Below, one piece after another: positions 41,641-51,250 of a stretch of 64,000 bases of DNA. Position 1 is the first letter of the stretch; every line of letters starts with the position of its first letter. The stretch is from Phenylobacterium kunshanense (GTDB lineage Bacteria > Pseudomonadota > Alphaproteobacteria > Caulobacterales > Caulobacteraceae). The stretch lies in NCBI RefSeq assembly GCF_003254525.1, contig NZ_QFYS01000006.1, positions 228,850 to 292,849 of the forward strand, read 5' to 3'. A program made the translations under genes and the position numbers. The notes under the pieces are model-generated. The model did no database searches, was not told where the DNA came from, and saw nothing but the letters and a program-made list of their open reading frames with translations.

Positions 41641-43089
41641 ATGGCCGAGCGCATGCTGAAGTTCACCGTCACGCCGCGGGCGACGCCGGAGAAGCGCGAG
41701 GCCGAGGCGCGCGCGCACGACTTCCACGAGATCTACCGCGACTTCATCGACGCCAAGGCGGCCGAGCAGGCCTCGCGCTGTTCGCAATGCGGCGTGCCGT
41801 TCTGCCAGACCCACTGCCCGCTCCATAACAACATCCCGGACTGGCTGCGGATGACGGCCGAGGGCCGGCTGGAGGAAGCCTACGCCCTCTCCCAGGCCAC
41901 CAACGCCATGCCCGAAATCTGTGGGCGCATCTGTCCGCAGGACCGGCTGTGCGAAGGGAACTGCGTCATCGAGCAGTCGGGTCACGGCACGGTCACCATC
42001 GGCGCGGTCGAGCGCTACCTGTCCGACAAGGCCTGGGAGGAAGGCTGGGTGCGACCGCTGGCGGCTGCCCGTGACCGTGGCCAGTCCGTCGGGATCATAG
42101 GCGCGGGCCCCGCGGGTCTGGCCGCCGCCGAGCGCCTGCGCGAGCAGGGCTATGCGGTGACGGTCTACGACCGCCACGACCGGCCCGGCGGCCTGCTGGT
42201 CTACGGCATCCCCGGTTTCAAGCTGGAGAAGGACGTCGTGGAGCGGCGAACCCGCCGCCTTGCGGAGGGCGGGGTCGAGTACGTCCTGGGTTTCGAGGTC
42301 GGCCGAGACGCCACCCTGCAGCAGCTGCGCGAGCGGCATGACGCGGTGCTGATCGCCACCGGCGTCTACAAGGCCCGCGAACTCAGCGTGCCGGGCGCCG
42401 GGTCGGAAGGCGTGGTGGCCGCGCTCGACTACCTGATCGCTTCGAACCGCAAGGGCCTCGGCGACACGGTTCCGGAGTTCGACGACGGACGGCTGAACGC
42501 CGACGGCAAGCACGTGGTGGTGATCGGCGGCGGCGACACGGCCATGGACTGCGTGCGCACCGCCATCCGCCAGGGCGCCACTTCGGTGACCTGCCTCTAT
42601 CGGCGCGACCGGGAGAACATGCCCGGCTCGGACCGCGAGGTCGCGAACGCCATTGAGGAAGGCGTGATCTTCGAGTGGCTTGCGGCGCCGAAAGCCGTCA
42701 CCGGCGAAGCGTTGAAGGCCGCCGGCCTGAAGGCCGCGCGCATGCGCCTCGGCGCGCCCGACGCCTCCGGCCGCCAGAGCCCGGAAGAGATTCCCGGCGC
42801 CGACTTCGACCTCAAGGCGGACCTGGTGATCAAGGCGCTCGGCTTCGACCCTGAAGACCTGCAGACCGCCCTCGAGGCCCACGACCTGGACGTCACCCGC
42901 TGGGGCACGGTGAAGGCCGACCTTCGCAACCTGATGACCTCGATTCCGGGGGTCTTCGCGGCGGGCGACATCGTCCGCGGCGCCTCGCTCGTGGTCTGGG
43001 CCATCCGCGACGGCCGCGACGCCGCCGACGCCATCCACCGCTACCTCGCCGCGCACGCCCGCGCCGACGCCCTCCAGCCGGCGGAGTGA
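41641..43089 (+). CDS. gltD: glutamate synthase (NADPH) small subunit GltD
   Basis: 482 residues from ATG 41641. N-terminal cysteines for the iron-sulfur clusters (C-S-Q-C-G-V-P-F-C-Q-T-H-C-P and C-G-R-I-C-P-Q-D-R-L-C-E-G-N-C), FAD motif G-A-G-P-A-G-L-A-A-A-E, NADPH motif G-G-G-D-T-A-M-D-C. Transfers electrons from NADPH to GltB. Its TGA overlaps the GTG of gltB; the small subunit comes first here. Confidence 0.97.
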   Translation: MAERMLKFTVTPRATPEKREAEARAHDFHEIYRDFIDAKAAEQASRCSQCGVPFCQTHCPLHNNIPDWLRMTAEGRLEEAYALSQATNAMPEICGRICPQDRLCEGNCVIEQSGHGTVTIGAVERYLSDKAWEEGWVRPLAAARDRGQSVGIIGAGPAGLAAAERLREQGYAVTVYDRHDRPGGLLVYGIPGFKLEKDVVERRTRRLAEGGVEYVLGFEVGRDATLQQLRERHDAVLIATGVYKARELSVPGAGSEGVVAALDYLIASNRKGLGDTVPEFDDGRLNADGKHVVVIGGGDTAMDCVRTAIRQGATSVTCLYRRDRENMPGSDREVANAIEEGVIFEWLAAPKAVTGEALKAAGLKAARMRLGAPDASGRQSPEEIPGADFDLKADLVIKALGFDPEDLQTALEAHDLDVTRWGTVKADLRNLMTSIPGVFAAGDIVRGASLVVWAIRDGRDAADAIHRYLAAHARADALQPAE

Positions 43090-46000
43090 CTCCCGTGACC
43101 GACATCCTCGCCCGTTACGAACACGACCGCCTGCGCCTGCTGGAGGCCAACGGCGGCTACGACATCACCGCCCAGCACGACGCCTGCGGCGTGGGTCTGG
43201 TCTGCGCCATCGACGGCAAGCCGCGCCGCGAGGTGGTCGAGCTGGCCATCCGCGCGCTGAAGGCCGTCTGGCACCGGGGCGCGGTCGACGCCGACGGCAA
43301 GACCGGCGACGGCGCCGGCGTGCTGGTCAGCGTGCCGCGCGACTTCTTCGCCGCCCACGTCGAGCGCATCGGCCACGTGGTGCGTCCCGGCCCGATCGCC
43401 GTGGGCCAGGTGTTCCTGCCCCGCACCGACCTCGCCGCCCAGGAGGCCGCGCGCACGATCGTGGAGAGCGAGGCCCTGCGCTTCGGCTTCTACATCTACG
43501 GCTGGCGACAGGTGCCGACCGACACCTCGGTGATCGGCGAGAAGGCCAACGCCACCCGGCCCGAGATCGAGCAGATCATGCTCTCGCCGCCCCAGGGCCT
43601 GGAGGGCGAGGCGCTGGAGCGGGCACTGTTCCTCTGCCGCAAGCGGATCGAGAAGCGGGTCGCCGCCGCCAACATCCAGCACTTCTACATCTGCTCGCTG
43701 TCGGCCCGGGCGCTGATCTACAAGGGCATGTTCCTCGCCCAGCACATCGACGAGTTCTACCCGGACCTGACGGACCCTCGGTTTCAGGCCGCGGTGGCTG
43801 TGTTCCACCAGCGCTACTCGACCAACACCTTCCCGGAGTGGCGCCTGGCCCAGCCGTTCCGGATGCTGGCCCACAACGGCGAGATCAACACGCTGAAGGG
43901 CAACGTCAACTGGATGAAGAGCCACGAGATCCGCATGGCGGCCGGGGCCTTCGGCGACTACCAGGATGACATCAAGCCGGTGATCCAGCCTGGCGGTTCG
44001 GACTCCGCGGCCCTCGACAACACCTTCGAGGTGCTGGTGCGCGCCGGCCGCGAGGCGCCCATGGCGAAGGCCCTGCTGATCCCCGAGGCCTGGAACGCCC
44101 GGCCGGAAGCGCAGATGAAGCCCGAACATCGCGCGCTCTATTCGTACTGCAACGCGGTGATGGAGCCGTGGGACGGCCCCGCCGCCGTCTGCGCCAGCGA
44201 CGGCCGCTGGGTGGTGGCCGGCAAGGACCGGAGCGGCCTGCGTCCGCTGCGCGTCGCCGAAACGTCCGACGGCCTGCTGATCGTCGGGTCCGAGGCCGGG
44301 ATGTGCCGCGTCGAGGAATCGCGGATCGTCCGCAAGAGCCACATCCAGCCCGGCCGGATGCTGGCGGTCGACCTCGTCGAGGGCCGCCTCTACGGCGAAG
44401 AGGCGATCATCGACCGCCTCGCCGCCCAGCACCCCTACGACCGCTGGCTGGGCAACATGGTGAACCTTGAGGACCAGATCGGTCCGGGCCCGGAGCCCCG
44501 CCTGTTCGGCCGCGAGGAGCTGGTGCGCCGCCAGGCCGCCGCGGGCCTGACGCTGGAGGACCTGGAACTGATCCTCGCCCCCATGGTCGAGGAAGGGAAG
44601 GAAGCCGTCGGCTCGATGGGCGACGACACCCCGCTGGCGGTGCTGTCCGACCGGTACCGGCCGCTGAGCCACTTCTTCCGACAGAACTTCAGCCAGGTGA
44701 CCAACCCGCCGATCGACTCCCTGCGCGAGTCGGCGGTCATGAGCCTGAAGACTCGCTTCAAGAACCTCGGCAACATCCTGGCCGAGAGCGAGACCCAGAC
44801 CGACGTTTTCGTCATGGACAGCCCGGTGCTCACCACCGGCATGTACGAGCGCGTGGTCGAGATCATCGGCGAGAAGAACGTCGCCCGCATCGACTGCACC
44901 ATGCCGATCCCGGCCCGGGAGGCGCGCGACGGCGACACGCTGCGCGCCGCCCTGGACCGGATTCGCGGCGAGGCCGAAGAAGCGGCCCTGCGCGGATGCT
45001 CGACGATCGTCCTGACCGACGAAGGCTCCGGACGCGACCGCGTCGCGCTGCCCATGATCCTGGTCACCGGGGGCGTCCATGCCTGGCTGGTCGGCAAGGG
45101 CCTTCGCAGCTACGTCTCGATCATTGTCCGCTCGGCCGAGTGTCTCGACACCCACGCCTATGCGGTGCTGGTCGGCGTGGGCGCGACGGCGGTGAACGCC
45201 TACCTGGCGCAGGACAGCTACCTTGACCGCCTGGACCGCGGTCTTACCGGCGAGCTGACGCTTCGCGACCTGTGTCTGAACCACAAGAAGGCGGTCGAGG
45301 CCGGGCTCCTGAAGATCATCGCCAAGATGGGCATCTCGGTGATCTCGTCCTATCGCGGCGGCTACAACTTCGAGGCCGTGGGCCTGTCGCGCTCGCTGGT
45401 GGCCGAATTCTTCCCGGGGATGCCCTCGCGCATCTCTGGGATCGGCTTCGCCGGCATCGAGTCCCGCACCGTCGACCTCCACCGAAAGGCCTGGGATCCG
45501 GCGGCCGTCAGCCTGCCGGTCGGCGGCTTCTACAAGGCCCGCCGCTCGGGCGAGGCGCACGCCTTCGAGGCGCGGATGATCCACGTGCTGCAGTCGGCTT
45601 GCGACCGGGGCGACTACGGCCTCTACAAGCGCTTCTCGGACGGTATGCGCACCCTGCCCGCCATCCAGCTCCGCGACCTGCTCGACATCCGGACCGAAGC
45701 CAAGCCGGTCGCGATCGACGAGGTCGAGAGCGTCAACGAGATCCGCAAGCGCTTCGTCACCCCGGGCATGAGCCTGGGCGCCCTCAGCCCTGAGGCGCAC
45801 GGCGCGCTCAACATCGCCATGAACCGGATCGGCGCAAAGAGCGTCTCGGGCGAGGGTGGCGAGGACCGGGCGCGCTACAAGCCCCTGCCGAACGGCGACA
45901 ACCCGAACTCGGCGGTGAAGCAGATTGCGTCTGGCCGGTTCGGCGTGACGGCCGAGTACCTGAACCAGTGCCGCGAGATCGAGATCAAGGTCAGCCAGGG

Positions 46001-47636
46001 CGCCAAGCCCGGCGAGGGCGGCCAGCTTCCGGGCTTCAAGGTCACGGAGCTGATCGCAAGGCTGCGCCACGCGACGCCGGGGGTGATGCTGATCAGCCCG
46101 CCGCCGCACCACGACATCTACTCGATCGAGGACCTGGCGCAGCTCATCTACGACCTGAAGCAGATCAACCCCGACGCCCGGGTCACCGTGAAGCTGGTCG
46201 CCATGACCGGCATCGGCGCGATCGCCGCGGGCGTCGCCAAGGCCAAGGCCGACGTGATCCTGATCTCCGGCAACGTCGGCGGCACCGGCGCCTCGCCGCA
46301 GACCTCGATCAAGTACGCGGGCGGGCCGTGGGAAATGGGCCTGTCGGAAGCCCACCAGGTGCTGACGCTCAACAACCTGCGCCACCGCGTGCTGCTGCGG
46401 ACCGACGGCGGCATCCGTACCGGCCGGGACGTGGTCATCGCCGCCATGCTGGGCGCCGAGGAGTTCGGCATCGGCACGGCGAGCCTGATCGCCATGGGCT
46501 GCATCATGGTGCGCCAGTGCCACTCCAACACCTGCCCGGTCGGTGTCTGCACTCAGGACGAGGCCCTGCGCGCCAAGTTCACCGGCACGCCGGACAAGGT
46601 GGTGAACCTCTTCACCTTCATCGCCGAGGAGGTGCGCGAGATCCTCAGCCGGCTGGGCGCCCGCTCGCTGCAGGACATCGTCGGCCGCACCGACCTGCTG
46701 ATGCAGGTCAGCCGCGGGGGCGAGCACCTGGACGACCTCGACCTCAACCCGCTGCTGGTTAAGGCCGACCCCGGCCCGAACAAGCCCTACTGCACGATCG
46801 AGGGCCGCAACGAGGTCCCCGACACCCTCGACGCCCAGATCGTCCGCGACGCAGCGCCGATGCTGGAGCGGGGCGAGAAGATGCAGCTCACCTACACGGT
46901 GCAGAACACGGCCCGGGCGATCGGCGCGCGAACCTCATCCCACATGGTGCGCAAGTTCGGCATGGTCGGCCTGCCGGCGGGCCACCTGACGGTTCAGCTC
47001 AAGGGCTCCGCCGGCCAAAGCCTGGGCGCCTTCGCGGTGCAGGGCTTGCGCCTGGAAGTGACTGGCGAGGCCAACGACTACGTCGGCAAGGGTCTCTCGG
47101 GCGCGACGATCGTGGTCCGACCCGCGCCGACGCTGGCCAATCCGCACCGCAACGCCCTTATCGGCAACACCGTGCTCTACGGGGCGACGTCGGGACGACT
47201 GTTCGCGGCGGGGCTGGCGGGCGAGCGGTTCGGGGTGCGCAACTCCGGCGCCACGGCCGTGATCGAAGGCTGCGGCGCCAACGGGCTGGAGTACATGACC
47301 GGCGGCACAGCCGTGATCCTGGGGCCGGTGGGCTTCAACTTCGCGGCCGGCATGACCGGCGGCATGGCCTTCGTCTACGACCCCGACGATACCTTCCAGC
47401 GCCAGCTCAACGGTGAGAGCGTCGTCACCTGCCGGGTGGCGAACCCCCACTGGCTGGGTGTGCTGCGTGACCTCGTCGAGGAACACCAGCGCGAAACCGG
47501 CTCGGCGCACGCTCTCGAACTCCTGCGCAACTGGGACGCCGAGGTCGGCCGATTCTGGCAGGTCTGCCCGAAGGAGATGGTGGGTCGGTTGAACCACGCC
47601 CTCGAAGCCGAGGAGCGGGTCCACGAGCGGGCCTAG
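43086..47636 (+). CDS. gltB: glutamate synthase large subunit GltB
   Basis: 1516 residues, GTG start coupled to gltD. Class II amidotransferase domain whose catalytic Cys34 (H-D-A-C-G-V-G) follows a propeptide that must be removed, central domain, FMN-binding synthase domain with G-E-G-G-E-D and G-N-V-G-G-T-G-A-S-P, a 3Fe-4S cluster region (C-I-M-V-R-Q-C-H-S-N-T-C-P-V-G-V-C), and a C-terminal beta-helix with G-G-x-A-x-V-x-G. Full length for the family. With GltD forms the GOGAT enzyme. Its 3' end overlaps the convergent citrate synthase gene by 4 bp. Confidence 0.98.
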   Translation: MTPVTDILARYEHDRLRLLEANGGYDITAQHDACGVGLVCAIDGKPRREVVELAIRALKAVWHRGAVDADGKTGDGAGVLVSVPRDFFAAHVERIGHVVRPGPIAVGQVFLPRTDLAAQEAARTIVESEALRFGFYIYGWRQVPTDTSVIGEKANATRPEIEQIMLSPPQGLEGEALERALFLCRKRIEKRVAAANIQHFYICSLSARALIYKGMFLAQHIDEFYPDLTDPRFQAAVAVFHQRYSTNTFPEWRLAQPFRMLAHNGEINTLKGNVNWMKSHEIRMAAGAFGDYQDDIKPVIQPGGSDSAALDNTFEVLVRAGREAPMAKALLIPEAWNARPEAQMKPEHRALYSYCNAVMEPWDGPAAVCASDGRWVVAGKDRSGLRPLRVAETSDGLLIVGSEAGMCRVEESRIVRKSHIQPGRMLAVDLVEGRLYGEEAIIDRLAAQHPYDRWLGNMVNLEDQIGPGPEPRLFGREELVRRQAAAGLTLEDLELILAPMVEEGKEAVGSMGDDTPLAVLSDRYRPLSHFFRQNFSQVTNPPIDSLRESAVMSLKTRFKNLGNILAESETQTDVFVMDSPVLTTGMYERVVEIIGEKNVARIDCTMPIPAREARDGDTLRAALDRIRGEAEEAALRGCSTIVLTDEGSGRDRVALPMILVTGGVHAWLVGKGLRSYVSIIVRSAECLDTHAYAVLVGVGATAVNAYLAQDSYLDRLDRGLTGELTLRDLCLNHKKAVEAGLLKIIAKMGISVISSYRGGYNFEAVGLSRSLVAEFFPGMPSRISGIGFAGIESRTVDLHRKAWDPAAVSLPVGGFYKARRSGEAHAFEARMIHVLQSACDRGDYGLYKRFSDGMRTLPAIQLRDLLDIRTEAKPVAIDEVESVNEIRKRFVTPGMSLGALSPEAHGALNIAMNRIGAKSVSGEGGEDRARYKPLPNGDNPNSAVKQIASGRFGVTAEYLNQCREIEIKVSQGAKPGEGGQLPGFKVTELIARLRHATPGVMLISPPPHHDIYSIEDLAQLIYDLKQINPDARVTVKLVAMTGIGAIAAGVAKAKADVILISGNVGGTGASPQTSIKYAGGPWEMGLSEAHQVLTLNNLRHRVLLRTDGGIRTGRDVVIAAMLGAEEFGIGTASLIAMGCIMVRQCHSNTCPVGVCTQDEALRAKFTGTPDKVVNLFTFIAEEVREILSRLGARSLQDIVGRTDLLMQVSRGGEHLDDLDLNPLLVKADPGPNKPYCTIEGRNEVPDTLDAQIVRDAAPMLERGEKMQLTYTVQNTARAIGARTSSHMVRKFGMVGLPAGHLTVQLKGSAGQSLGAFAVQGLRLEVTGEANDYVGKGLSGATIVVRPAPTLANPHRNALIGNTVLYGATSGRLFAAGLAGERFGVRNSGATAVIEGCGANGLEYMTGGTAVILGPVGFNFAAGMTGGMAFVYDPDDTFQRQLNGESVVTCRVANPHWLGVLRDLVEEHQRETGSAHALELLRNWDAEVGRFWQVCPKEMVGRLNHALEAEERVHERA

Positions 47637-48796
47637 ACCAGTTCCGGCTCCGGCCCCACGTAGCGCGCGCGGGGCCGGATCAGGCTGTCGGTCTGGCCCT
47701 GCTCGATGGCGTGGGCGATCCAGCCGGCGCAGCGGGCGGCGCTGAAGATGGCGAAGGGCGCGTCCTGCGGCAGGGCCAGCGCCTCGCAGGCGGCGATCAG
47801 GGCGAAGTCGATGTTGGGGTCGAGGCCCGTCACCGCCTTCACCGCCTCCTGCAGCCGGGCGAGTTCGGCCGTGGGCGCGAACCTCGACAGCAGCGCGGCG
47901 GCGCGCGGGTCGCCATCGGGATAGAGGTTGTGGCCGAAGCCGGGCAGCGCCCGGTCGTCGGACAGCCGCGCGGCGATGGCCTCGCGGGGGCCGAGGTCGG
48001 CGGCCTCCGCCGCAAAGCGCCGCACCGCCACCGTCGCGCCGCCGTGGCGGGGGCCGGAGAGGGTCGCGAGGCCCGCAAGGCACGCCGCGCTCAGCGAGGC
48101 CCCCGTCGACGCCGCGACCCGCGCCGCGAAGGCCGAGGCGTTGAGCTCGTGGTCGGCCACCAGCACCAGCATCCGCCGGATCAGGTCGGCGCCCGGCCCG
48201 CCCGGCGCCTGCCCCCAGGCCAGGGCGAGGCGGTTGTGGATCGGCCCGACGCCCACGTCGCCGGCGATGGCGTCGGCCAGGACGTCCATCAGCGTGGCGG
48301 CCTCCACAGCCAGCGCCAGCGGCGCGCGGCCGCGGGCGGGCGGGTCGACCGCGGCGCGCTGCGCCAGGGCGAGGTAGGCCCGCATCCGGATATCCCGACC
48401 CTCGGGCGGCGCCGGGCGCTCGGTGCGCTTCAGCGCCGCGCCGTGGCCGCCGCGCAGCAGCCGCGCCACCCCCTCCAGCGTCTCGGTCTCGGCCAGGCGG
48501 ATGGCGTCGCGGCCACGGTAGTAGAGCCGGCCGCCCTGCACCGTGGTGATCGCCGAGGCCAGCACCGGCTCGCCCCAGCTGATCGCCCCCGCGGCGACGT
48601 CCGAGATCTTGCGGCTGCGGGACTTGCGCTCGGCCAGGGCCGCGATGTCGGCGGCGCGGTAGAGGCTGCGGCGGGGGTCGTCGGGATCGGGCCGGACGCT
48701 GATCCGGCCGCGGCTGACGTAGGCGTACAGAGTTTGTGATCGAACACCCAGAAGGGCCTTGGCGGCGTCGGCGCTGATCCAGTCGGCCTGGGGCAT
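47633..48796 (-). CDS. citrate synthase fused to an N-terminal helix-turn-helix domain
   Basis: 387 residues from ATG 48796. Residues 4-60 are a MerR-like/excisionase HTH: W-I-S-A-D-A-A-K-A-L-L-G-V-R-S-Q-T-L-Y-A-Y-V, then R-R-S-L-Y-R-A-A-D-I. The rest is a citrate synthase domain with the catalytic residues G-P-R-H-G-G, G-F-G-H-N-L-Y and N-I-D-F (Asp kept). It is transcribed divergently from a second citrate synthase with an 8-3-8 palindrome between them, so it may bind its own promoter. Such HTH-citrate synthases also occur in actinobacteria. Whether it is an active enzyme is open. Confidence 0.88.
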   Translation of the reverse strand: MPQADWISADAAKALLGVRSQTLYAYVSRGRISVRPDPDDPRRSLYRAADIAALAERKSRSRKISDVAAGAISWGEPVLASAITTVQGGRLYYRGRDAIRLAETETLEGVARLLRGGHGAALKRTERPAPPEGRDIRMRAYLALAQRAAVDPPARGRAPLALAVEAATLMDVLADAIAGDVGVGPIHNRLALAWGQAPGGPGADLIRRMLVLVADHELNASAFAARVAASTGASLSAACLAGLATLSGPRHGGATVAVRRFAAEAADLGPREAIAARLSDDRALPGFGHNLYPDGDPRAAALLSRFAPTAELARLQEAVKAVTGLDPNIDFALIAACEALALPQDAPFAIFSAARCAGWIAHAIEQGQTDSLIRPRARYVGPEPELV

Positions 48797-48798
48797 AT

Positions 48799-48817
48799 AT
48801 TGATCATATTGATCAAT
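48799..48817. promoter_or_regulatory. perfect palindrome between the two citrate synthase genes
   Basis: ATTGATCA-TAT-TGATCAAT, a perfect 8-3-8 inverted repeat. It starts 2 bp upstream of the start codon of the HTH-citrate synthase and ends 60 bp before ATG 48878 of the other. Its size and symmetry suit a dimeric MerR-like domain. Confidence 0.65.
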
Positions 48818-48877
48818 CTTGATTTCGCAACTGCGAAGGCGTTTCTCGTCGTCAAGACGAGAGATGGAGATCTGCCC

Positions 48878-49960
48878 ATGACCGGAACATCCGATGGCCT
48901 CGAAGGCGTCGTCGCCGCCGAGACGGTGCTGAGCGAAGTGGACGGCGCGAACGGGCGCCTGATCATCCGCGGCCGCTCGCTGGACGAGCTGGCCGGCCGC
49001 ACCACCTTCGAGGACGCGGTGGGGCTGCTGTTCGGCGGCTTCTACCCCGACCTGCCGGCCGACATCCCCGCCGCCCTGGGCGCCGCGCGCGTGGAGGTGT
49101 TCGCCGAGGTCGCCGCCCTCGACACCGGCCTCCTGGACCGCACGCCGATCGAGGCCATGCGCGCCCTCACCGCCCGGCTGGCCGACGGGGACGACGCGCA
49201 GGTGGCCCTGCGCCTGCTCGCAGCGCCAGCCGTCTTCACCGCCGCGGTCGTCCGCGCCCAGGCCGGCGAGGCCCCCGTGGCGCCGGATGCGGCGATGCGG
49301 CACAGCGCCGACATCCTGCGGATGCTGCGCGGAACGCCCGCCACCAAGGCCGAGGCCGACGCGCTGGACACCTACCTGGTGACCGTCTGCGACCACGGCC
49401 TCAACGCCTCGACCTTCGCGGCCAGGGTGGTCGCCTCCACCCGCGCCGGCCTCACCTCGGCGGTCCTGGCCGGGATCAGCGCCCTGAAGGGCCCGCTGCA
49501 CGGCGGGGCGCCGGGGCCGGTGATCGAGATGCTGGACGAGATCGGCGAGCCGGGGAACGCCCGCGCCTGGATCGAGGCGGCCCTGGCCCGCGGCGACCGG
49601 CTGATGGGCTTCGGCCACCGGATCTACAAGGTGCGCGACCCGCGGGCCGACGCGCTGAAGACCGCCGTGCGCTGGCTCGACGCCCGCCAGGGCCGGCTGG
49701 AGTTCGCCGAGGCGGTGGAGGCCGCCGCCCTCGCCATCCTGCGCGAGCACAAGCCGAACCGCTCGCTGGAGACCAACGTCGAGTTCTACACCGCCCTGCT
49801 GCTGGAGGCGCTCGACTTCCCGCCCAGCGCCTTCACCTGCGTCTTCGCCATGGGCCGCGTGGCCGGCTGGCTGGCCCACGCCCGCGAGCAGCTCTCGGGC
49901 GGCCGGCTGATCCGTCCTGCCAGCGTCTACGTGGGGCCGATGCCCCAGAAGGCTGCCTAG
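48878..49960 (+). CDS. citrate synthase family protein
   Basis: 360 residues from ATG 48878 (GGAG at 8-12 bases upstream; an in-frame ATG at 48800 lies inside the palindrome and is less likely). Catalytic His residues in G-P-L-H-G-G and G-F-G-H-R-I-Y-K-V-R-D-P-R-A-D. At the third catalytic position, N-V-D-F in E. coli GltA, it has N-V-E-F with Glu. It makes citrate or 2-methylcitrate from acyl-CoA, or works as a partner of the HTH-fused paralogue. The exact substrate cannot be told. Confidence 0.9.
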   Translation: MTGTSDGLEGVVAAETVLSEVDGANGRLIIRGRSLDELAGRTTFEDAVGLLFGGFYPDLPADIPAALGAARVEVFAEVAALDTGLLDRTPIEAMRALTARLADGDDAQVALRLLAAPAVFTAAVVRAQAGEAPVAPDAAMRHSADILRMLRGTPATKAEADALDTYLVTVCDHGLNASTFAARVVASTRAGLTSAVLAGISALKGPLHGGAPGPVIEMLDEIGEPGNARAWIEAALARGDRLMGFGHRIYKVRDPRADALKTAVRWLDARQGRLEFAEAVEAAALAILREHKPNRSLETNVEFYTALLLEALDFPPSAFTCVFAMGRVAGWLAHAREQLSGGRLIRPASVYVGPMPQKAA

Positions 49961-49967
49961 GGGCGGC

Positions 49968-50963
49968 CTAGGGAACCAGCACCGCCGCACCGGTCAGCCG
50001 GCCGGTGCGGAGGTCGTCGAGGGCGGCATTGGCCTCGGCCAGGGGATAGGTCGTCACGTGCGCACGGACGCCGGCCGCCGCGGCGCGGGGCAGGTAGTCC
50101 ACCGCGTCCTGCCGGGTGAGGTTGGCCACCGAGACCAGCCGCCGCTCCTCCCACAGCAGGCGATAGGGGAACTGCGGGATGTCGCTCATGTGGATGCCGC
50201 CGCAGACCACCGTGCCGCCCTTGCGCACCGCGGCCAGGGCGGCGGGGACGAGGTCGCCCACCGGCGCAAAGATGATCGCCGCGTCCAGCGGCTCGGGCGG
50301 CGCCTCTCCCGCATCGCCCGCCCAGGCGCAGCCGAGCTCGCGCGCCAGGGCCTGGGCGGGGCCGTCGCCGGGGCGCGTGAAGGCATGGACCCGCTGGCCC
50401 TCGTGGATGGCGAGCTGCGCCAGCAGGTGCGCCGCCGCCCCGAAGCCGTAGAGGCCCAGCGCCGCCACCGGCCGCCCCGCGCAGGCCATCCGCCACGACC
50501 GGAAGCCGATCAGCCCGGCGCACAGCAACGGCGCGGCCGCCACGTCGCTCAGGGCCTCGGGCAGCGGGAAGCAGAAGTCGGCGCGGGCGATCACCGTGTC
50601 GGCGTAGCCGCCGTGCCGGGTCCAGCCGGTGAAGCCCGGATCATCGCAGAGGTTCTCCTGCCCCTCGCGGCAGTAGCGGCAGGTCCCGCAGGTGGAGCCC
50701 AGCCACGGCACGCCGCGCCGCGCGCCGACCGCGACGCCGGCGACGCCCGGCCCCACCGCCTCGACCACGCCGACGATCTCGTGCCCGGGGATGATCCCGC
50801 CCGCCCGCCGCGGCGGCAGGTCGCCGTCGACCACGTGCAGGTCGGTCCGGCAGACCCCGCACGCCCGCACCCGCAGCCGCACCTCGCCCGGCCCGGGCTC
50901 GGGGTCGTCGCAGACCTCGGCGACCAGCGGCGTCCGCGGCGATTTGAGGATCATCCCCAGCAT
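49968..50963 (-). CDS. zinc-dependent alcohol dehydrogenase
   Basis: 331 residues from ATG 50963 (ATG 50954 is also possible). Catalytic zinc ligands Cys38 (G-V-C-R-T-D) and His61 (P-G-H-E), structural zinc Cys in [15 protein letters not shown], and a dinucleotide region [12 protein letters not shown] superfamily. Convergent with the citrate synthase (8 bp gap). The 287 bp behind it (50964-51250) holds no gene I can support. Confidence 0.92.
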   Translation of the reverse strand: MLGMILKSPRTPLVAEVCDDPEPGPGEVRLRVRACGVCRTDLHVVDGDLPPRRAGGIIPGHEIVGVVEAVGPGVAGVAVGARRGVPWLGSTCGTCRYCREGQENLCDDPGFTGWTRHGGYADTVIARADFCFPLPEALSDVAAAPLLCAGLIGFRSWRMACAGRPVAALGLYGFGAAAHLLAQLAIHEGQRVHAFTRPGDGPAQALARELGCAWAGDAGEAPPEPLDAAIIFAPVGDLVPAALAAVRKGGTVVCGGIHMSDIPQFPYRLLWEERRLVSVANLTRQDAVDYLPRAAAAGVRAHVTTYPLAEANAALDDLRTGRLTGAAVLVP

Positions 50964-51250
50964 GGGGGGATAGTAGAGGGTTGGACGGGTGGGTGGTCTA
51001 GCGGGGCGTTGGGAGTTGGAGCGGGGCGAGGGCGTGCTGGCGGTCCGCATTTCGGCGGGGGTCGGGGCGCGGAGGGCCGGCAGGGGCCGTTGGCTTCATC
51101 TGGAGCCGGCGCCGAACCGCCCTTCGCTCAGGCGAGCCAATTCGAAGTGAGAAGGCAGACCGAGATCGGGCAATCCGCCCGACACCTTTCGAGGGGCCAG
51201 ACGCAGATGAGAGCGAGAACGTCTGCTGCAGCGGCCACGCCACGGAACCG

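Noticed and set aside
43041..46727. A 1228-codon open frame on the minus strand
   Set aside because: It lies wholly antisense to gltB, has no recognisable domain and a composition (His/Asp/Gly/Leu-rich) typical of the antisense of GC-rich coding DNA.
50964..51250. Possible small gene between the alcohol dehydrogenase and the serine hydrolase
   Set aside because: Open frames here are short, G-rich and without a ribosome-binding site or recognisable product; I treat the 287 bp as non-coding.
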